From Symbiodinium kawagutii (Eukaryota > Sar > Dinophyceae > Suessiales > Symbiodiniaceae), in contig VSDK01024160.1 in assembly GCA_009767595.1 (NCBI GenBank), positions 335,688-399,687 on the forward strand: 64,000 bases of DNA, read 5' to 3'. This document shows, piece after piece, positions 20,601 through 29,810 of the stretch (positions are counted from its first letter, which is position 1; the number at the start of each line of letters is the position of its first letter). A program made the translations under genes and the position numbers. A model generated the notes under the pieces. The model was given only the letters and a program-made list of their open reading frames with translations, made no database searches and was not told the origin of the DNA.

Positions 20601-21085
20601 GATCCTCCAGGTTGAAAGGTAACCAAAAGTTTGAACAGGATCTGTTCCGTGGTGAGTTTCCTTTCTGACACAAGTTCACCCTTCAGCCTTTCGGGGATAG
20701 CATTGAGGAGCATGCCCAAAACCCTACGCTCAGTCCTAGGCCACTGTCCCATTTTGGGGTCCAAAACCGGCTTCAACCGTAACCGTTCGAGGGGTGTCGA
20801 ATTCAGCCAACTATGATAGCATCGATCCGCAGCAGCTCGAATTTCCTGCCACCATGATTCACTAGCATAGCTCACATCACCAACTTGAGTGTCAACAATG
20901 CTCAACCAATCCCCAAATTGAAGTGGTGTCGCTTCTTCTTTCAACTTGGGAAGGTCAAAGGTTCTCAGGCTTTCCCCCGGGTTTTCCCCCCCACTAGCTG
21001 GTCCAAAAGTACAACCAACCATGGTGCCCCCTTGACCGATATTTCCGAAGTGCATCGATTGACCTCCATAAGGAAAAGGTGGCAT
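17471..21085 (-). CDS. Gag-protease-methyltransferase-like-integrase polyprotein
   Basis: 1204 residues. About 1-270: Gag-like helical region. Residues 329-348: CCCH zinc finger (CKFWCTDDGCKRGDRCKFTH). Residues 358-371: CCHC knuckle (CFGCSAIGHTKREC). Residue 494: protease Asp in LLDGGATNPL. About 660-860: cytosine-C5-methyltransferase-like domain with VILHVFAGKG (motif I), GGPPCRSVSR with Cys731 (motif IV, catalytic Cys) and VLESPEDP (motif VI position, Glu then Ser in place of the usual Asn). About 918-945: integrase HHCC zinc site. After that the integrase core with MSVDIV, LHSDRAREF and NGRCESGV. The frame leaves the integrase near 17.6 kb. Confidence 0.93.
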   Translation of the reverse strand: MPPFPYGGQSMHFGNIGQGGTMVGCTFGPASGGENPGESLRTFDLPKLKEEATPLQFGDWLSIVDTQVGDVSYASESWWQEIRAAADRCYHSWLNSTPLERLRLKPVLDPKMGQWPRTERRVLGMLLNAIPERLKGELVSERKLTTEQILFKLLVTFQPGGSSERSQILKVISDGYQGESVSGVLQWVRVWRRNVTRAVEVGIVLPDALVMVGAVNKGSEMLSLKSPQVAYRLNLVRQQLLLDQRPTLESVLAYSEHLQAEAEEMELSNDQGSGGSGAGLKDATGKPNNRASVKALNGGPNEVGAPGKELPKGTMTPVNSEHVTSTLLCKFWCTDDGCKRGDRCKFTHAVLSAKENRCFGCSAIGHTKRECPNLSTSQKANPPPGDKKKVAKTRGDKPRADGGNLGKEKDPKKAPAPASEHGSNVEGDKSQSSGSGLTSQSGQSDAMPVPPKEDDRIGDLLQEATALMKTLRPNVKMISLKKSIAGRSATGLLDGGATNPLRKGTREELHAAVEVDVELAAGSTKLSQCVQTGTLLTRDDVEPIVPLRGLIGLGYRILWDSRGCNIDHPYHGKIRCWLRNGCPVVDEGKALALIKEIEEQEKLRRMGPRLAVGSVSEDVRAWWLHRFPELPDDVLQYMVGQDDGYEGKDLPWNHRVRKRISKARGVILHVFAGKGTSSTEWKKGWPQGIEVLTLDVANDARQDLHRPSVWGYLCSLAKAGKLVGILGGPPCRSVSRLRNIRPGPPPLRGRIANRFGLEGLSQEDRFKVWGDSALLLKQLGLHMLACEYGTSPGFVLESPEDPARYANESEAPSFWAWPEMNMFQRNHGMSLLNFDQGRLGHEQVKPTGCLTNMKGMQWLDELRCSGRQGSPLHPNLPQRVKQTAGWSVWAPQFKDAIRGALLEHVGNPVGEGICAKRLDQHEMWKQHILNGHIPFRRDCRGCLLTMASQRPHRRQKNAAGSSWSMSVDIVPLVKTVDDLTNLPVRNVMVATVAVPRFLPDDPGPHGEVREDYVPETPVEDSDWGEGIDEEVFPMEPPADEVEPPEEFRVGTTMPAPSMDHLTQAMEKEIQWCRHPASIHQVTMVQPMPSRKVSDTLDALKALLTRFRYLGIPVARLHSDRAREFQAAVVTNWAHQNNLIQTFTPGDDPAANGRCESGVHQGFVYPGGPPSHFVAGGHPVCIGATAPDSVEVSWMSHTPSAALLS
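18475..19120 (-). other. DNA cytosine-methyltransferase-like domain
   Basis: A sub-region of the polyprotein between protease and integrase zinc site. Seen: an FAG-type cofactor motif, a Pro-Pro-Cys loop (Cys codon 18895-18893), an acidic LESPEDP segment and an Arg-rich RLRNIRPGP stretch. Known: DNMTs captured by copia elements have been reported in Symbiodinium. Inferred: it could methylate the element's own DNA copy or its targets. ENV to ES at motif VI leaves activity uncertain. Confidence 0.75.
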
Positions 21086-21124
21086 TGGCAGAAGTGGAGG
21101 CGGTGGCGGGGGGGGGGGCCCAAT

Positions 21125-22429
21125 TCACCCTGATCCCCCGTACTTCTCATGTGGTGGGGTGACCGGTGGCGGACCTGGCGGCGGAGCAGGGACAAATCCA
21201 ACTGGTTCCCTTGGTTCTCTCGGTGTTTCGAACACACTCTCCTTTGGTTGATGGTTCCTAGCCATCATCATCAAACCATCTTCAAACCGTTGTTGGGCTT
21301 CCCCGATACACCGTAATCGAAACAGTTCGATAGGATCCATCAACACATCCTTGTTGGGGGTTCCACTAACCGAACCACCATTCCTACCCAGTCCAACCAT
21401 TCCACCCTGGTTTCCCACAGGATCACCACTGTTGCCTACACCACTGCCATCACCCGAGCTGGCACTGTAAAACCCTTCCATGGTTCTTCCTACCCCTTCA
21501 GTTGGTTGTTGGCCAAACGATTCCGAGACACTACCTAACCCAGGTTCTTTCCCCCGATTAGTCCCCATTCCCGAATCGAGCCCTAGCACATCCGCCAACC
21601 GTTGAGGGTCAACCATAACCGGTTCCAACAGTGTTGATTTGTTCAACGCTGGATCCCAAGGAGCGTCAAGGCGCTCGTAGGCTCTTCGAGCCGGGCTCCA
21701 GAAAACGTTCACTGGAACATTCTCCTGAGTTGGTACCAAACCTAAGTTATCCTTTTGAGCTTCCTGCTCGTCCTTAGGGAGCCCCGGAGGGCGAGTTACA
21801 ACTTGTTGGTCTCCAGAGACCATTCGTCCAGGTGCCATGTTGCTGTGACCCATTCCACCCACCACATCCGCCCTTGTTTCCGCAACCCTATCCCTTTGGA
21901 CTTCTTCCCCATGATTTCCCCTAACCTCTCTAGGTTCAACCACTGGAACTCCATAGGGTGGCTCCAAAACAACCGGATCACCTTGGGGGTAGTTCAGATC
22001 ACCATGACCGGAACTCTGCGAAGGTACCAAGGCACGCTCTGGTTGCCGATGTATGCGCATGCTGCGCACTCCCACCGGCCCATAGTTCGACTTCTCCTCG
22101 GCAGCCGTCCTGGTAGAAGACAAGGTAGATCCACCCAGTCCTTGCTCACCAAGTTCTGACATCCTTCCATGTCCTTGCTCACCATGTTCAGACATCCGTC
22201 TATGTCCTTGCTCACCGGGTTCTGACATCCTTCCAAGTCCTTGCTCACCTGGTTCAGACATCCTTCCCAGTCCTTGCTCACCTTCGCCAACCGGCATCGG
22301 CATCGGTCGCAGCTCACCCAATCCCAACTCCTGCTGGATGCGATGTAGCTGCGTTTCAGCCGAGGCAGACCCCTGCTCAGGCTCGCGCGACCTTGACATA
22401 GAGCGGCGTCGTCTCATAGTGCCCTCCAT
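21125..22429 (-). CDS. First ORF of the copia element (low complexity, Gag-like)
   Basis: 434 residues starting MEGTMRRRRSMSRSREPEQG, 36 bp inside the 5' LTR boundary. It contains four to five copies of an 11-residue unit (EQGLGRMSEPG), then Gly/Pro-rich sequence ending PPVTPPHEKYGGSG. It ends TGA 40 bp before the next ORF's ATG, beside an 11-base C run (sense strand). The next frame is open through that C run, so the two may be joined by a frameshift or by a homopolymer error. Confidence 0.75.
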   Translation of the reverse strand: MEGTMRRRRSMSRSREPEQGSASAETQLHRIQQELGLGELRPMPMPVGEGEQGLGRMSEPGEQGLGRMSEPGEQGHRRMSEHGEQGHGRMSELGEQGLGGSTLSSTRTAAEEKSNYGPVGVRSMRIHRQPERALVPSQSSGHGDLNYPQGDPVVLEPPYGVPVVEPREVRGNHGEEVQRDRVAETRADVVGGMGHSNMAPGRMVSGDQQVVTRPPGLPKDEQEAQKDNLGLVPTQENVPVNVFWSPARRAYERLDAPWDPALNKSTLLEPVMVDPQRLADVLGLDSGMGTNRGKEPGLGSVSESFGQQPTEGVGRTMEGFYSASSGDGSGVGNSGDPVGNQGGMVGLGRNGGSVSGTPNKDVLMDPIELFRLRCIGEAQQRFEDGLMMMARNHQPKESVFETPREPREPVGFVPAPPPGPPPVTPPHEKYGGSG

Positions 22430-22442
22430 GGATTCACCACAG

Positions 22443-22464
22443 GTTCGTGGTTGGGCTCATAACC
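22443..22464 (-). promoter_or_regulatory. Primer binding site, tRNA-Met anticodon-arm type
   Basis: Directly inside the 5' LTR the sense strand reads GGGTTATGAGCCCAACCACG. Its complement, GGTTGGGCTCATAACCC, looks like a tRNA-Met anticodon arm (CAU loop between paired GGG and CCC). Drosophila copia is known to prime from a half-tRNA cut in the anticodon loop of initiator tRNA-Met. Confidence 0.65.
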
Positions 22465-22617
22465 CATGCGGCCCCCACAGCAGCGGCCTTGTTTTTCTTG
22501 AGCCAAATCGCCAATTCGACGGCGATAGGTTTGATTCCAAGGACTCTTCACCGTTGTGGTTACTCATCCAACTGGACTTTCAAAAGTTGAAGATTGAAGA
22601 GGGATAGGTCTTACGCA
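22465..22617 (-). repeat. 5' LTR of the copia element
   Basis: Identical to 12917-13069 over 153 bp. It should hold the promoter of the element. The sense strand carries TTTGGCTCAAG at 22507-22497, like the DinoSL end. The duplication TTTTC follows at 22618-22622. Confidence 0.95.
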
Positions 22618-22683
22618 TTTTCATAGGGCTTGAAACCACCAACCAGAAGATGGTCAACCTTGGGTGACGGTGATTGGTAACAG

Positions 22684-22793
22684 GTTCGGGAGGTGAAAGG
22701 TTGCACGTTTTTGCGACAGGAGGTCACAATGGCTGGACCTCCGCCCTGCTCGACGAAACGCAGGCATTCTGGAAGCACAAGCCTACGCCAAAG
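22684..22793 (+). CDS. Exon candidate, unknown protein
   Basis: Acceptor AACAG and donor GTATGG bound a frame reading GGERLHVFATGGHNGWTSAL then LDETQAFWKHKPTPK. The TGGHNGW piece resembles a kelch-like turn but one unit cannot be classified. It lies 37 bp after the family 2 right end (22646). Confidence 0.45.
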
Positions 22794-23104
22794 GTATGGG
22801 CGGCGCAGGCATTCCCAAGGAGCACTTTGCACTGCCAAGGGAGGAACAAAAATGATGTATACGTACACACACACACACACACTCAAGAAACAACTCTTCT
22901 GGAACTAATTTTCATGACTCTGACTCTACCTTTGACTTCTTTTCGCTTAACCCTTCAAATGATATAAAGATGGACAAATGTAGTTCACATTCCGGCGTTC
23001 TATGTCACAGATGGTACGTTCAAAATAGCTAGCAAATCAGGATATTGAATTCTATGTTTGCATTGGACTGCCACTCAGAGCTTCTTTGGTGTCCTGCATG
23101 TGGG

Positions 23105-23595
23105 CTCTTCAAGGTGGATCAACACCTCAGGTTTTGCCGGAGATACGGGTGGTGGATGGCTGGGATCGTTGCAGGGAGACAAACACAAAGGCACCACCAC
23201 TACCACTGGGGAACATCACCATGGGTATGGACACCCGCCCCAGCGATTGCTCGCAGGACAAAGCCGCAGTAATGTTGAAATGGAGTGCCCATGGGGCGGC
23301 ATCGTTGTGGTTGAGCTGCACTGGAGCCAAGCAAGGCGAAGTTGGGTTCCGGTCCAGTTAGGGCAAGGTCCACCGCAGAGAAATATTGGAGAATCATGAG
23401 TCACTGCGCAGGGGTTGGATGAGGATGGGCCAAAACTACATACCCGACAGATGGTCCAAACTGGGGAGCACTGGGGCAGAAATCTCGCGAAGCCACCGCA
23501 GGAAAAGGCTCCTCGTGCTTGGCTTAGATTCATGGTGCGGGCTTTGGTTGGGAGATGAATGGCATCAGGTTTTCCTGCAAAAGCGAGCTAAATAG
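23105..23595 (+). CDS. Exon cluster candidate, frames uncertain
   Basis: Three stretches are open on plus: one including RSNVEMECPWGGIVVVELHW, and two alternatives over 23400-23595 (NLAKPPQEKAPRAWLRFMV, or DSWCGLWLGDEWHQVFLQ to a TAG at 23593-23595). GC content is above the flanks. Exon limits cannot be fixed and no family is recognised. Confidence 0.3.
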
Positions 23596-23913
23596 CAGAG
23601 TACACAAGCCAAAGGTAGGTAGCCCAGGACTTCCAGAACTTATTCAGTTTCATGATGTTTCCTTTGCATGATTTTAGCCATCAAAGTCATAATAGTTGGT
23701 CACCACTCGTTAGAATGTCACATGCCCCTATTTTCGCACCGTCATCATGCGTTCCGAAAGCTCCCTCTTCGCTTGCCCTGCCTTTGTCTTTATAGCTTGT
23801 TGGTTTCACCCATTCACATTGCAAACCACCATCATCATTGAAAAAAGCATCGTCATCACCGTCATTTCCGGCCTCATCCTAACCTCATGGCGATTGTGTT
23901 TCCCCGGTGCAGG

Positions 23914-24035
23914 CTCGTTTTATCATAATCATCGGAGATGTTATGTGCATTCGTGTTGCACAGCCTGGGCAGCACCAATGCTGCGCTGCCCAAGGCTGGA
24001 ACTCGTGTTCTCGACTTCACGACTGGCAAGAGACA
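23914..24035 (+). CDS. Exon candidate, unknown protein
   Basis: After CCGGTGCAG a frame reads ARFIIIIGDVMCIRVAQPGQ then WNSCSRLHDWQE. A minus frame is also open. Weak. Confidence 0.3.
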
Positions 24036-24099
24036 GCTTTGAACAATCCTCAGCCGGTGGGTCCGTGGGACGGTAGGGTGTAACCAGGGTGAGCAATGA

Positions 24100-25150
24100 C
24101 TGTTGCATGCTGTTTCTATTGGCAGTTGCGCCTGTTTTTTCACTATTACAGTTGATCTCCCATGACGACAGGGGTGCCTTCATCAGACTCTGCTGAACTA
24201 GAGAGTTGAGCGAGGGTGTCCTCATCACCATCATCATCCTTTGCTTATACCCCCAGTCGACAATGAACACTGATGGTTTATTCATAGCGGCTGTTTATCT
24301 ATGGCTGGTTCTGTCTCCATTGCTGGATGATTGGGTAAATTGACGATCAAGGAGAAGCATAGTGAACTAAAACTACCACCATCGTGAATAATCGTGATAT
24401 TGACCATTATGACTTATAACCACTCCTAGCCGTATGAGTTACCATATTGTCAAGCATTACGAAGCATCGTACCCATAGTTGCCAAATCACATCCTCGCAT
24501 ATCCTCGCCACATTAGTTAATTAACAATACCGCGAAGGGTCATTCACACCCATTATAACCAGATTGGCAGTAGTTATCTGAGCTCACTAGTCTGATTCTA
24601 GTGTTTGATGATTCACCTAAGTACAATGGTTCCCCATTAAAATAGGTAACCATCAGCATGTAATGCGAACCCCGGATTGATAAACCCTGGTTGATTGATT
24701 GGTGGTATCCGCCGAAAGCCTTGGTTTCCCATTGAAATTGTACCCCGCCAATTAATCGACTTAATGTTTGTCAATCGGCGGTCAACACTTAACAGGCTAA
24801 TGAAGCATTCATAGGCCGTTACAATGCTTGGTGAATATGTGACGATATTGCCTAACTATCTTTTATCAATGACCTCATCCACGACCATTGCCAAAGGTTG
24901 ATGATCATCGTAACTTGATGGATCACAATCATTATACCATGGTTGATGAAAACGAGAATGCAGTGTTTGATGATTCATTACAACCATGGTAACGGTAATT
25001 GGTTAGTTGGTAGATGAATAATCCTATAGCAATTAATACTATTAATGGTAGATTATTGATGATCTAAAGTGTTTATTGCCGGTGAATCTGCAATAGCCAG
25101 ACCAAGCAACCAGCAATAGGCCAGTACAATGGTTGATGATCACCCATCAC
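24100..25150. other. AT-rich spacer with diverged repeats
   Basis: Dominated by words such as TGATGATTCA, ACCATTATGAC and GGTTGATGA, in both orientations. I see no gene or named element. Confidence 0.5.
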
Positions 25151-25164
25151 TCGCCAACTCTCAG

Positions 25165-25257
25165 GTCATCGAGAACCTGGAAGGGACCAGCTTCCTGAAG
25201 GACTGTGAAGTGGCGTCTCGGTCTCCGCGGTCACGCGGGCGGCGAAAGGACAAGGCG
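25165..25257 (+). CDS. Exon candidate, unknown protein
   Basis: Bounded by CTCTCAG and GTTTTC. 31 codons, phase 0 at both ends, G/C-rich third positions: VIENLEGTSFLKDCEVASRS then PRSRGRRKDKA. The basic tail could be a nuclear signal. Unidentified. Confidence 0.5.
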
Positions 25258-25365
25258 GTTTTCGGAACAAAAAAGATGTGCTGTGTGTGGTTTGAGACTT
25301 TCCAGCTATGTTTGGATAATTTTCAAACATTGATTCATTATAGATTCGTAGACGTATGAACCATT

Positions 25366-25665
25366 TTAAACATTTCGTTTCACCCTGAAACGATTGAAGG
25401 GGTCAGAAAAATGCCACCGTTTTTCAACTCGTGGGGCCCCGAAACATTTGAGTGAAGGTTTGTCAATGGACGTTGCTTCAACAACCTCACGATGCGTACC
25501 TATTTCAAAAAGCTGCGCAATTTTCCATCCCTGATCAAAAGAACTCCGTGGTAGACAATACTGCTCGCAGATGAGGTACCTAGGCTTGTGAGAGACCAGG
25601 CTGAACTGTCCTGTGCATGCCTGATGGATACCATATGCAAGGGACCGCTGACGAAGGAAACGCAT
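25366..25665 (-). CDS. Possible minus-strand ORF
   Basis: 99 codons from ATG at 25665, including PRYLICEQYCLPRSSFDQGW and CFGAPRVEKRWHFSDPFNR. Plus frames are closed over most of it. No motif recognised; it could be a fragment of an unidentified repeat. Confidence 0.3.
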   Translation of the reverse strand: MRFLRQRSLAYGIHQACTGQFSLVSHKPRYLICEQYCLPRSSFDQGWKIAQLFEIGTHREVVEATSIDKPSLKCFGAPRVEKRWHFSDPFNRFRVKRNV

Positions 25666-25806
25666 GATGATGCTTTTTGAAGAATCCCACGTTTCACCAA
25701 GACAAAGGCAATAAACAACAGAGAATCCAGATATCTCTTTTAATTCAATTCACAACATGACATGAAGAGCACGTTCGTTGCAAGAGGTTACCAACATCAT
25801 ATTCTA

Positions 25807-25807
25807 A

Positions 25808-25863
<56 letters not shown>
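25807..25863 (+). repeat. Microsatellite (CAT)n
   Basis: About 18 CAT units. His, Met and Asp runs in overlapping frames are artefacts. Confidence 0.97.
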
Positions 25864-26397
25864 GGCAATCAACATGGCCTTCAGATAAGGAAAGACAGTG
25901 CTTTCCTTCATAGTCACCACCCTGATACAAACACATGGGACATTAGCATGATGATTCCAAGAGGAATGACCAGTGTCAACTGAGATGATAGTGAGCAATG
26001 ACCTTCCAAATGACAAGCATAGTTTTTGACATCATCGTGCAAGTTCAGACAGCCAATAGCAGTAGCAGTGACAATAGCATTGATCGTGATAATCATCCTG
26101 CAGCAGATTTACCGATCATTTGGCAACAGTTGGTCCGGCATCATTTGTGGATTGCACAACCCTTGTTTTTATGGATGGTTAGCACAACCATAGCCCCGTC
26201 ATCAATGGCGTTAAACGGCCAGCAGCGGTGAATTTTTAGCTCATCAATTGCTAACCAAGGGGTAGCCAATGGTGCATTGCTGGCTAACCAATGGCAAAAC
26301 AATGATGAATCACAGGCTAATCAACGGTTAAAGTCACCGGCCAATCAATTTCACCTATCAATGGCAAAGACAAATGGCCAACTCATGGTAATCCATG

Positions 26398-26500
26398 GCC
26401 AACTTACAGGTTTTTCCATGACTTTCCATAGTTTTTCCATGATTTTCCATAGTTTGGCTATGATTTTCCATAGTTTTTCCCTGATTTCCATGGCCATCTC
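26398..26500 (+). repeat. Diverged TTTTCCATAG tandem repeat
   Basis: Repeats of about 12 bp (GATTTTCCATAGTTT) in the DNA before the exon at 26544. A similar TTTCCATGGA array lies at 38281-38395, also upstream of exon-like DNA. Confidence 0.75.
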
Positions 26501-26543
26501 CACGGTGAACCCATGGCCAACTCCAGCGGTTCGGCCATGGCAG

Positions 26544-26696
26544 TGGTCCCGCGGGGCGCCCGAGGTCAACGAGCATCGCTTCTTCCTGCAGCGCTCCGTG
26601 ACGCCGCGCTGCGCGGACTTCGGCGACGTGGGCGTCGCGGGCCTGGTCTGCAACCAGTGCGAGCTCGCGTTGACGGACGCGTGGCAGCGCTGGGTG
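26544..26696 (+). CDS. Exon, unknown cysteine-containing protein
   Basis: Acceptor CCATGGCAG, donor GTGAGG, 51 codons, phase 0 at both ends, strong G/C third positions. Reads APEVNEHRFFLQRSVTPRCA, DFGDVGVAGLVCNQCELAL and TDAWQRWV. The CNQC pair may bind metal with another exon. A sharp GC rise against AT-rich flanks supports it. No family recognised. Confidence 0.55.
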
Positions 26697-27252
26697 GTGA
26701 GGCGCCGGTGGAGCACAGGAGCGTCGAACGTGAGGATGTGTAGAGGTCATGAGGATGAGGATACATAGATCTCTAAGACTTTGAGATCATCAGAGAGAGA
26801 GATATAGAATTCAGAGTGTCGAGTATAGAGTCGAGAGTTTAAAACGTATGGATTTTAAAATCATCAGAGAGAGATTGATGATGATCATTAATGGTAGAGA
26901 AAATGGGAGAGAGATAGATAGAATATGAGATCATTAGAGAGACATGCTGGAAAGTTGACTTTGACAACCAGTGTAGCCGAGATGTCGTGGTGTCCGATGT
27001 CTCCAGTAGCTCCAAAACTGCTTCAGGATGGGCATGCCATGGGCATGCGTATTAGGCAATCTATTGGGGGGACAGCCCGCATAAGGATAGCTTCACACCA
27101 GACATTCTTGTGTACCTGATGGCAATCACCCGCATGTGGCTGGGGGTCAGTCCACCCGGTACATCTTTTGTTCATATCCGAAAAATCATCACAGAATAGG
27201 ACCCTGGTTGATTTGGGCCACAAGTATGCATAAGTTGGATCTACAACCTCAC

Positions 27253-27301
<49 letters not shown>

Positions 27302-27302
27302 G
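27253..27302 (+). repeat. Microsatellite (TGT)n
   Basis: About 16 TTG/TGT units. From 27480 to 28000 the DNA is spacer with diverged TGAACCATTCAT words. Confidence 0.97.
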
Positions 27303-28042
27303 CCGAGGAGCTTCCTCGCTGTTCTTACCTCCGTTTTCCCATCCTTTAGCTCTCCATTCCTGGCGACATTGGTGACATTGGGGGTATCGCCTGTGAATAC
27401 TTGCTCCACGCCTTCGGTCAATTGCATAGGAAACCTCGCGAAGCAATGATTCGTGATGGATGTAAGCAATTACTCATGGTCGGGGTAAATGGGCGTATGG
27501 TAGGTTTAAACCGGAGTTAAAGGCTTATGGGTTTGTGTCGGCTGAGCTGGTTTGTCATGGTTAGCCAAGCAATACTAATCGTCATCACCTATTGATCAAC
27601 CATGCACAAACCAGCGATTAGCCATTCATTAATCATTCAGTATCATTAATTGACCATTATGAGCTAGTTGTCAATGATCAATCTTGATCAATCACTGGTC
27701 ATTGTTTAGAAATCCTTATGAACCTAGCTTAATTGTTAAACATTAATCATTGTTGATGGAACCATTAATTGTGAATCCTTTCAATTGTGAATTGTCTCTG
27801 AACACCGCAGACCTCCAAAATGAACCCGCTGTTTACAACCCATTGTTGGTGAACCCATTGTTTACAACCCGTTGTTGATGAACCATTCATTTGTGAACCA
27901 TTCATTTCTGAACTAATTGTCAACCACTAATCTTTATTAACCATTCATCATTGCTCATGAATCATTAGTCATTGTCCATTAATCATTATGAGCCCATTGA
28001 ACACCTCTAATTGATACGCACCACGGACCCTCGTCAGCTGAG

Positions 28043-28143
28043 GACATGATCTTTTTCCTGACGGATTCCCGGCACTGGCGGCAGGCGTGAAGCTGCGCAG
28101 CGGGCAGTTTCCGTTTGTCGCCCCCGTTGCGGTCATGGATGAA
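28043..28143 (+). CDS. Exon, unknown protein
   Basis: Acceptor GCTGAG and donor GTGTGA. Frame GHDLFPDGFPALAAGVKLRS then GQFPFVAPVAVMDE, with good third-position bias. Incoming phase 1, outgoing phase 0. Unidentified. Confidence 0.5.
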
Positions 28144-28217
28144 GTGTGATGAGTCATGCAATGGGTTAAGCAATGATGATCACTCATGGGTTAAGCAATA
28201 ATGATGACATGATAATT

Positions 28218-28320
28218 GATTGGTGGCTGGATTGACATTTCTTTATTTTTCCAAACGTAATTATTAACAAGTGGTTGGTTGACTCATATTTTTCATAGGG
28301 GTGGTTCAACCACCAACCAG
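28218..28320. mobile_element. TIR element family 2, uninterrupted copy
   Basis: Left end TGATTGGTGGCTGGATTGA and right end GGTTCAACCACCAACCAG form an imperfect inverted pair. The interior CATATTTTTCATAGGGG is the intact form of the copia target at 12.9/22.6 kb. Confidence 0.6.
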
Positions 28321-29213
28321 ATAAGTAATCATTGATGATGTTAAGCAATTAGTGAGGGCTAGTCATCGCTAATCAATGATGTCAGCAATTAGGTCCTAAC
28401 AGACAAGTGTAAGTTATATTAACTTATATGTGCTTATAATTGCTTATATGTGCTTATATTCGTGTTGTTATGATGTTTTTTTGATGATGCAAACTGCTAT
28501 GATGCTAGCCGTCATCATTGTGATTGACAACTACTTTCAATCACTGATGCGTATCGATGACAGTCATGGTTACTCTGTGTTATTTATCCTGACCATCGGT
28601 AGCCGCCAACATTGCTAAACAACTCGCAGCGGGATTTGATCACAAGCTGAGAGCATTTTCCTTCCAATGACCCCGGACAACTTACACACATGCACAACTT
28701 TTGATCTCCCAACCTTTTGCCAACCTACACACATTTGAATGTCGCCCTTGCCATGATTTCTTTCTTCTTGCAGCTGCCCTTTTTTCAGCACCCTTAAGCC
28801 ATGCGAGGCATAGCCACTCCCAGCCTGTCAGGAGGGTCCACCGCCAGATCCCTTGAATGAGCCTTGGCTCGCTGTCTTTCGCCGGCAGCATGCGGCTTGG
28901 ATGCAGGATGACGTGCCAGGATGGTCCAGGGATGGTCCAGGTATGGTTGATCAGATTGATTTGCATGGTGCCCTGCAATGCAGGAAGTGCCAACCAAGCG
29001 TGCCACATTTTCATACATTTTCAGACCAGTAGAGTTTCGTGAAAACGCGGCATTGTTGAATTTCTCGAAACATTTTCTTTTCGAAATATGCCGCTATGCC
29101 CTTCTATTCCTTATTAAAACATCTAAGTTGGACATTGCCAACCACCAAATTTGCTCAACTTTGCTGGTTGATGCTGCTTGCATCTGCTGCTTCGCTTGGG
29201 CGGAGCCGCCGAG

Positions 29214-29267
29214 GTTTCCCACCAGATGAAGTACATCGACACCAGCTTCCACTTGTTCCACGAACTC
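29214..29267 (+). CDS. Exon candidate, unknown protein
   Basis: After CCGAG, 18 codons VSHQMKYIDTSFHLFHEL to a GTGAGA. The frame stays open beyond the donor (VRRTDMLVAGDVRCDVELW), so the exon may be longer. Unidentified. Confidence 0.4.
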
Positions 29268-29305
29268 GTGAGACGCACTGACATGCTGGTGGCTGGTGAT
29301 GTCAG

Positions 29306-29560
29306 GTGCGACGTGGAGTTGTGGATTCGGTGGTTTTCGGTCCACCCAGTCGGAGGCCGTCAGGGAAGATGGGGAACTCCCCAAATGGAGGTCTTTCTGA
29401 CTACATTGAGCCGTGTCAGGAGTTGATCCATGTGGGGAAGCCGTGCCTCCAACCTGCCCTCAGGTGGGGTCGAAAGGCAGCACAGCGGGAGACCAAGATG
29501 CATGCCCGAGAGGCGCGCAAGCCCAAGCGACTTGTCGCCGTGGATCAACTGCGTGCGTAC
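29306..29560 (+). CDS. Exon candidate, basic protein
   Basis: After GATGTCAG the phase 0 frame reads GVVDSVVFGPPSRRPSGKMG, LSDYIEPCQELIHVGKPC and TKMHAREARKPKRLVAVDQL. An internal AG-GT near 29462 could be a donor. The Lys/Arg-rich part is hydrophilic. It could join the exon at 29214-29267, but a 38-bp intron would be unusually short. Confidence 0.4.
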
Positions 29561-29702
29561 GCACAGCCTGATGATCATCGCTTTTTATGCATACCCCTCA
29601 TGTTTTACATACACATCTATTGAATTAAATTCTATTAATCTATTAATCTATTTGAAATAATTACTACGGAAAAGATGTTGAAAGATGCGCCCAGCCGGCT
29701 AG

Positions 29703-29810
29703 GCCCTGGTGAACAGCAGTGACGTGTCGGCGGAGGTGGAAGCCTGGGAGGAGGTCATGGGCGGTGACCCGGCGCGCCACAGCACAGGAGGCGAAAAGTC
29801 ACAGGTTTCG
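29703..29810 (+). CDS. Exon candidate, acidic protein
   Basis: After GGCTAG, a frame reads ALVNSSDVSAEVEAWEEVMG with G/C third positions, continuing GDPARHSTGGEKSQ. A donor may lie earlier, near 29764. Unidentified. Confidence 0.4.

Larger units (their letters stand above)
12917..22617 (-). mobile_element. Ty1/copia LTR retrotransposon with methyltransferase-like domain
   Basis: A 9.7-kb element on the minus strand. In transcription order: 5' LTR (22465-22617), tRNA-Met-like primer site, repeat-rich ORF, Gag-like region with CCCH and CCHC zinc motifs, protease DGGA motif, cytosine-methyltransferase-like domain, integrase, reverse transcriptase, RNase H, an extra 3' ORF, polypurine tract, 3' LTR (12917-13069). 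Integrase precedes RT, which is the Ty1/copia order. The LTRs are identical over 153 bp, so insertion was recent. Even so, the pol frame is broken at about 17.6, 16.0, 15.7 and 15.3 kb, and 86 bases are unknown (14823-14908). The breaks may be sequence errors, mutations or recoding sites. Confidence 0.95.
12843..22646. mobile_element. TIR element family 2, copy split by the copia insertion
   Basis: The left end CTGGTTGGTGGTTTCAA (12843-12859) and right end TTGAAACCACCAACCAG (22630-22646) are perfect 17-bp inverted repeats. Removing the copia element and one target duplication leaves a roughly 98-bp element. Its interior TATTTTTCATAGGG matches an uninterrupted relative at 28218-28320, which shows the empty site. 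Confidence 0.7.

Noticed and set aside
16483-21133. Many plus-strand ORFs inside the copia element
   Set aside because: All lie antisense to recognisable gag and pol motifs on minus.
22443-22464. A complete tRNA-Met gene
   Set aside because: Only the anticodon-arm-like portion is present; no D arm, T arm or acceptor stem can be drawn around it. It fits a primer site.
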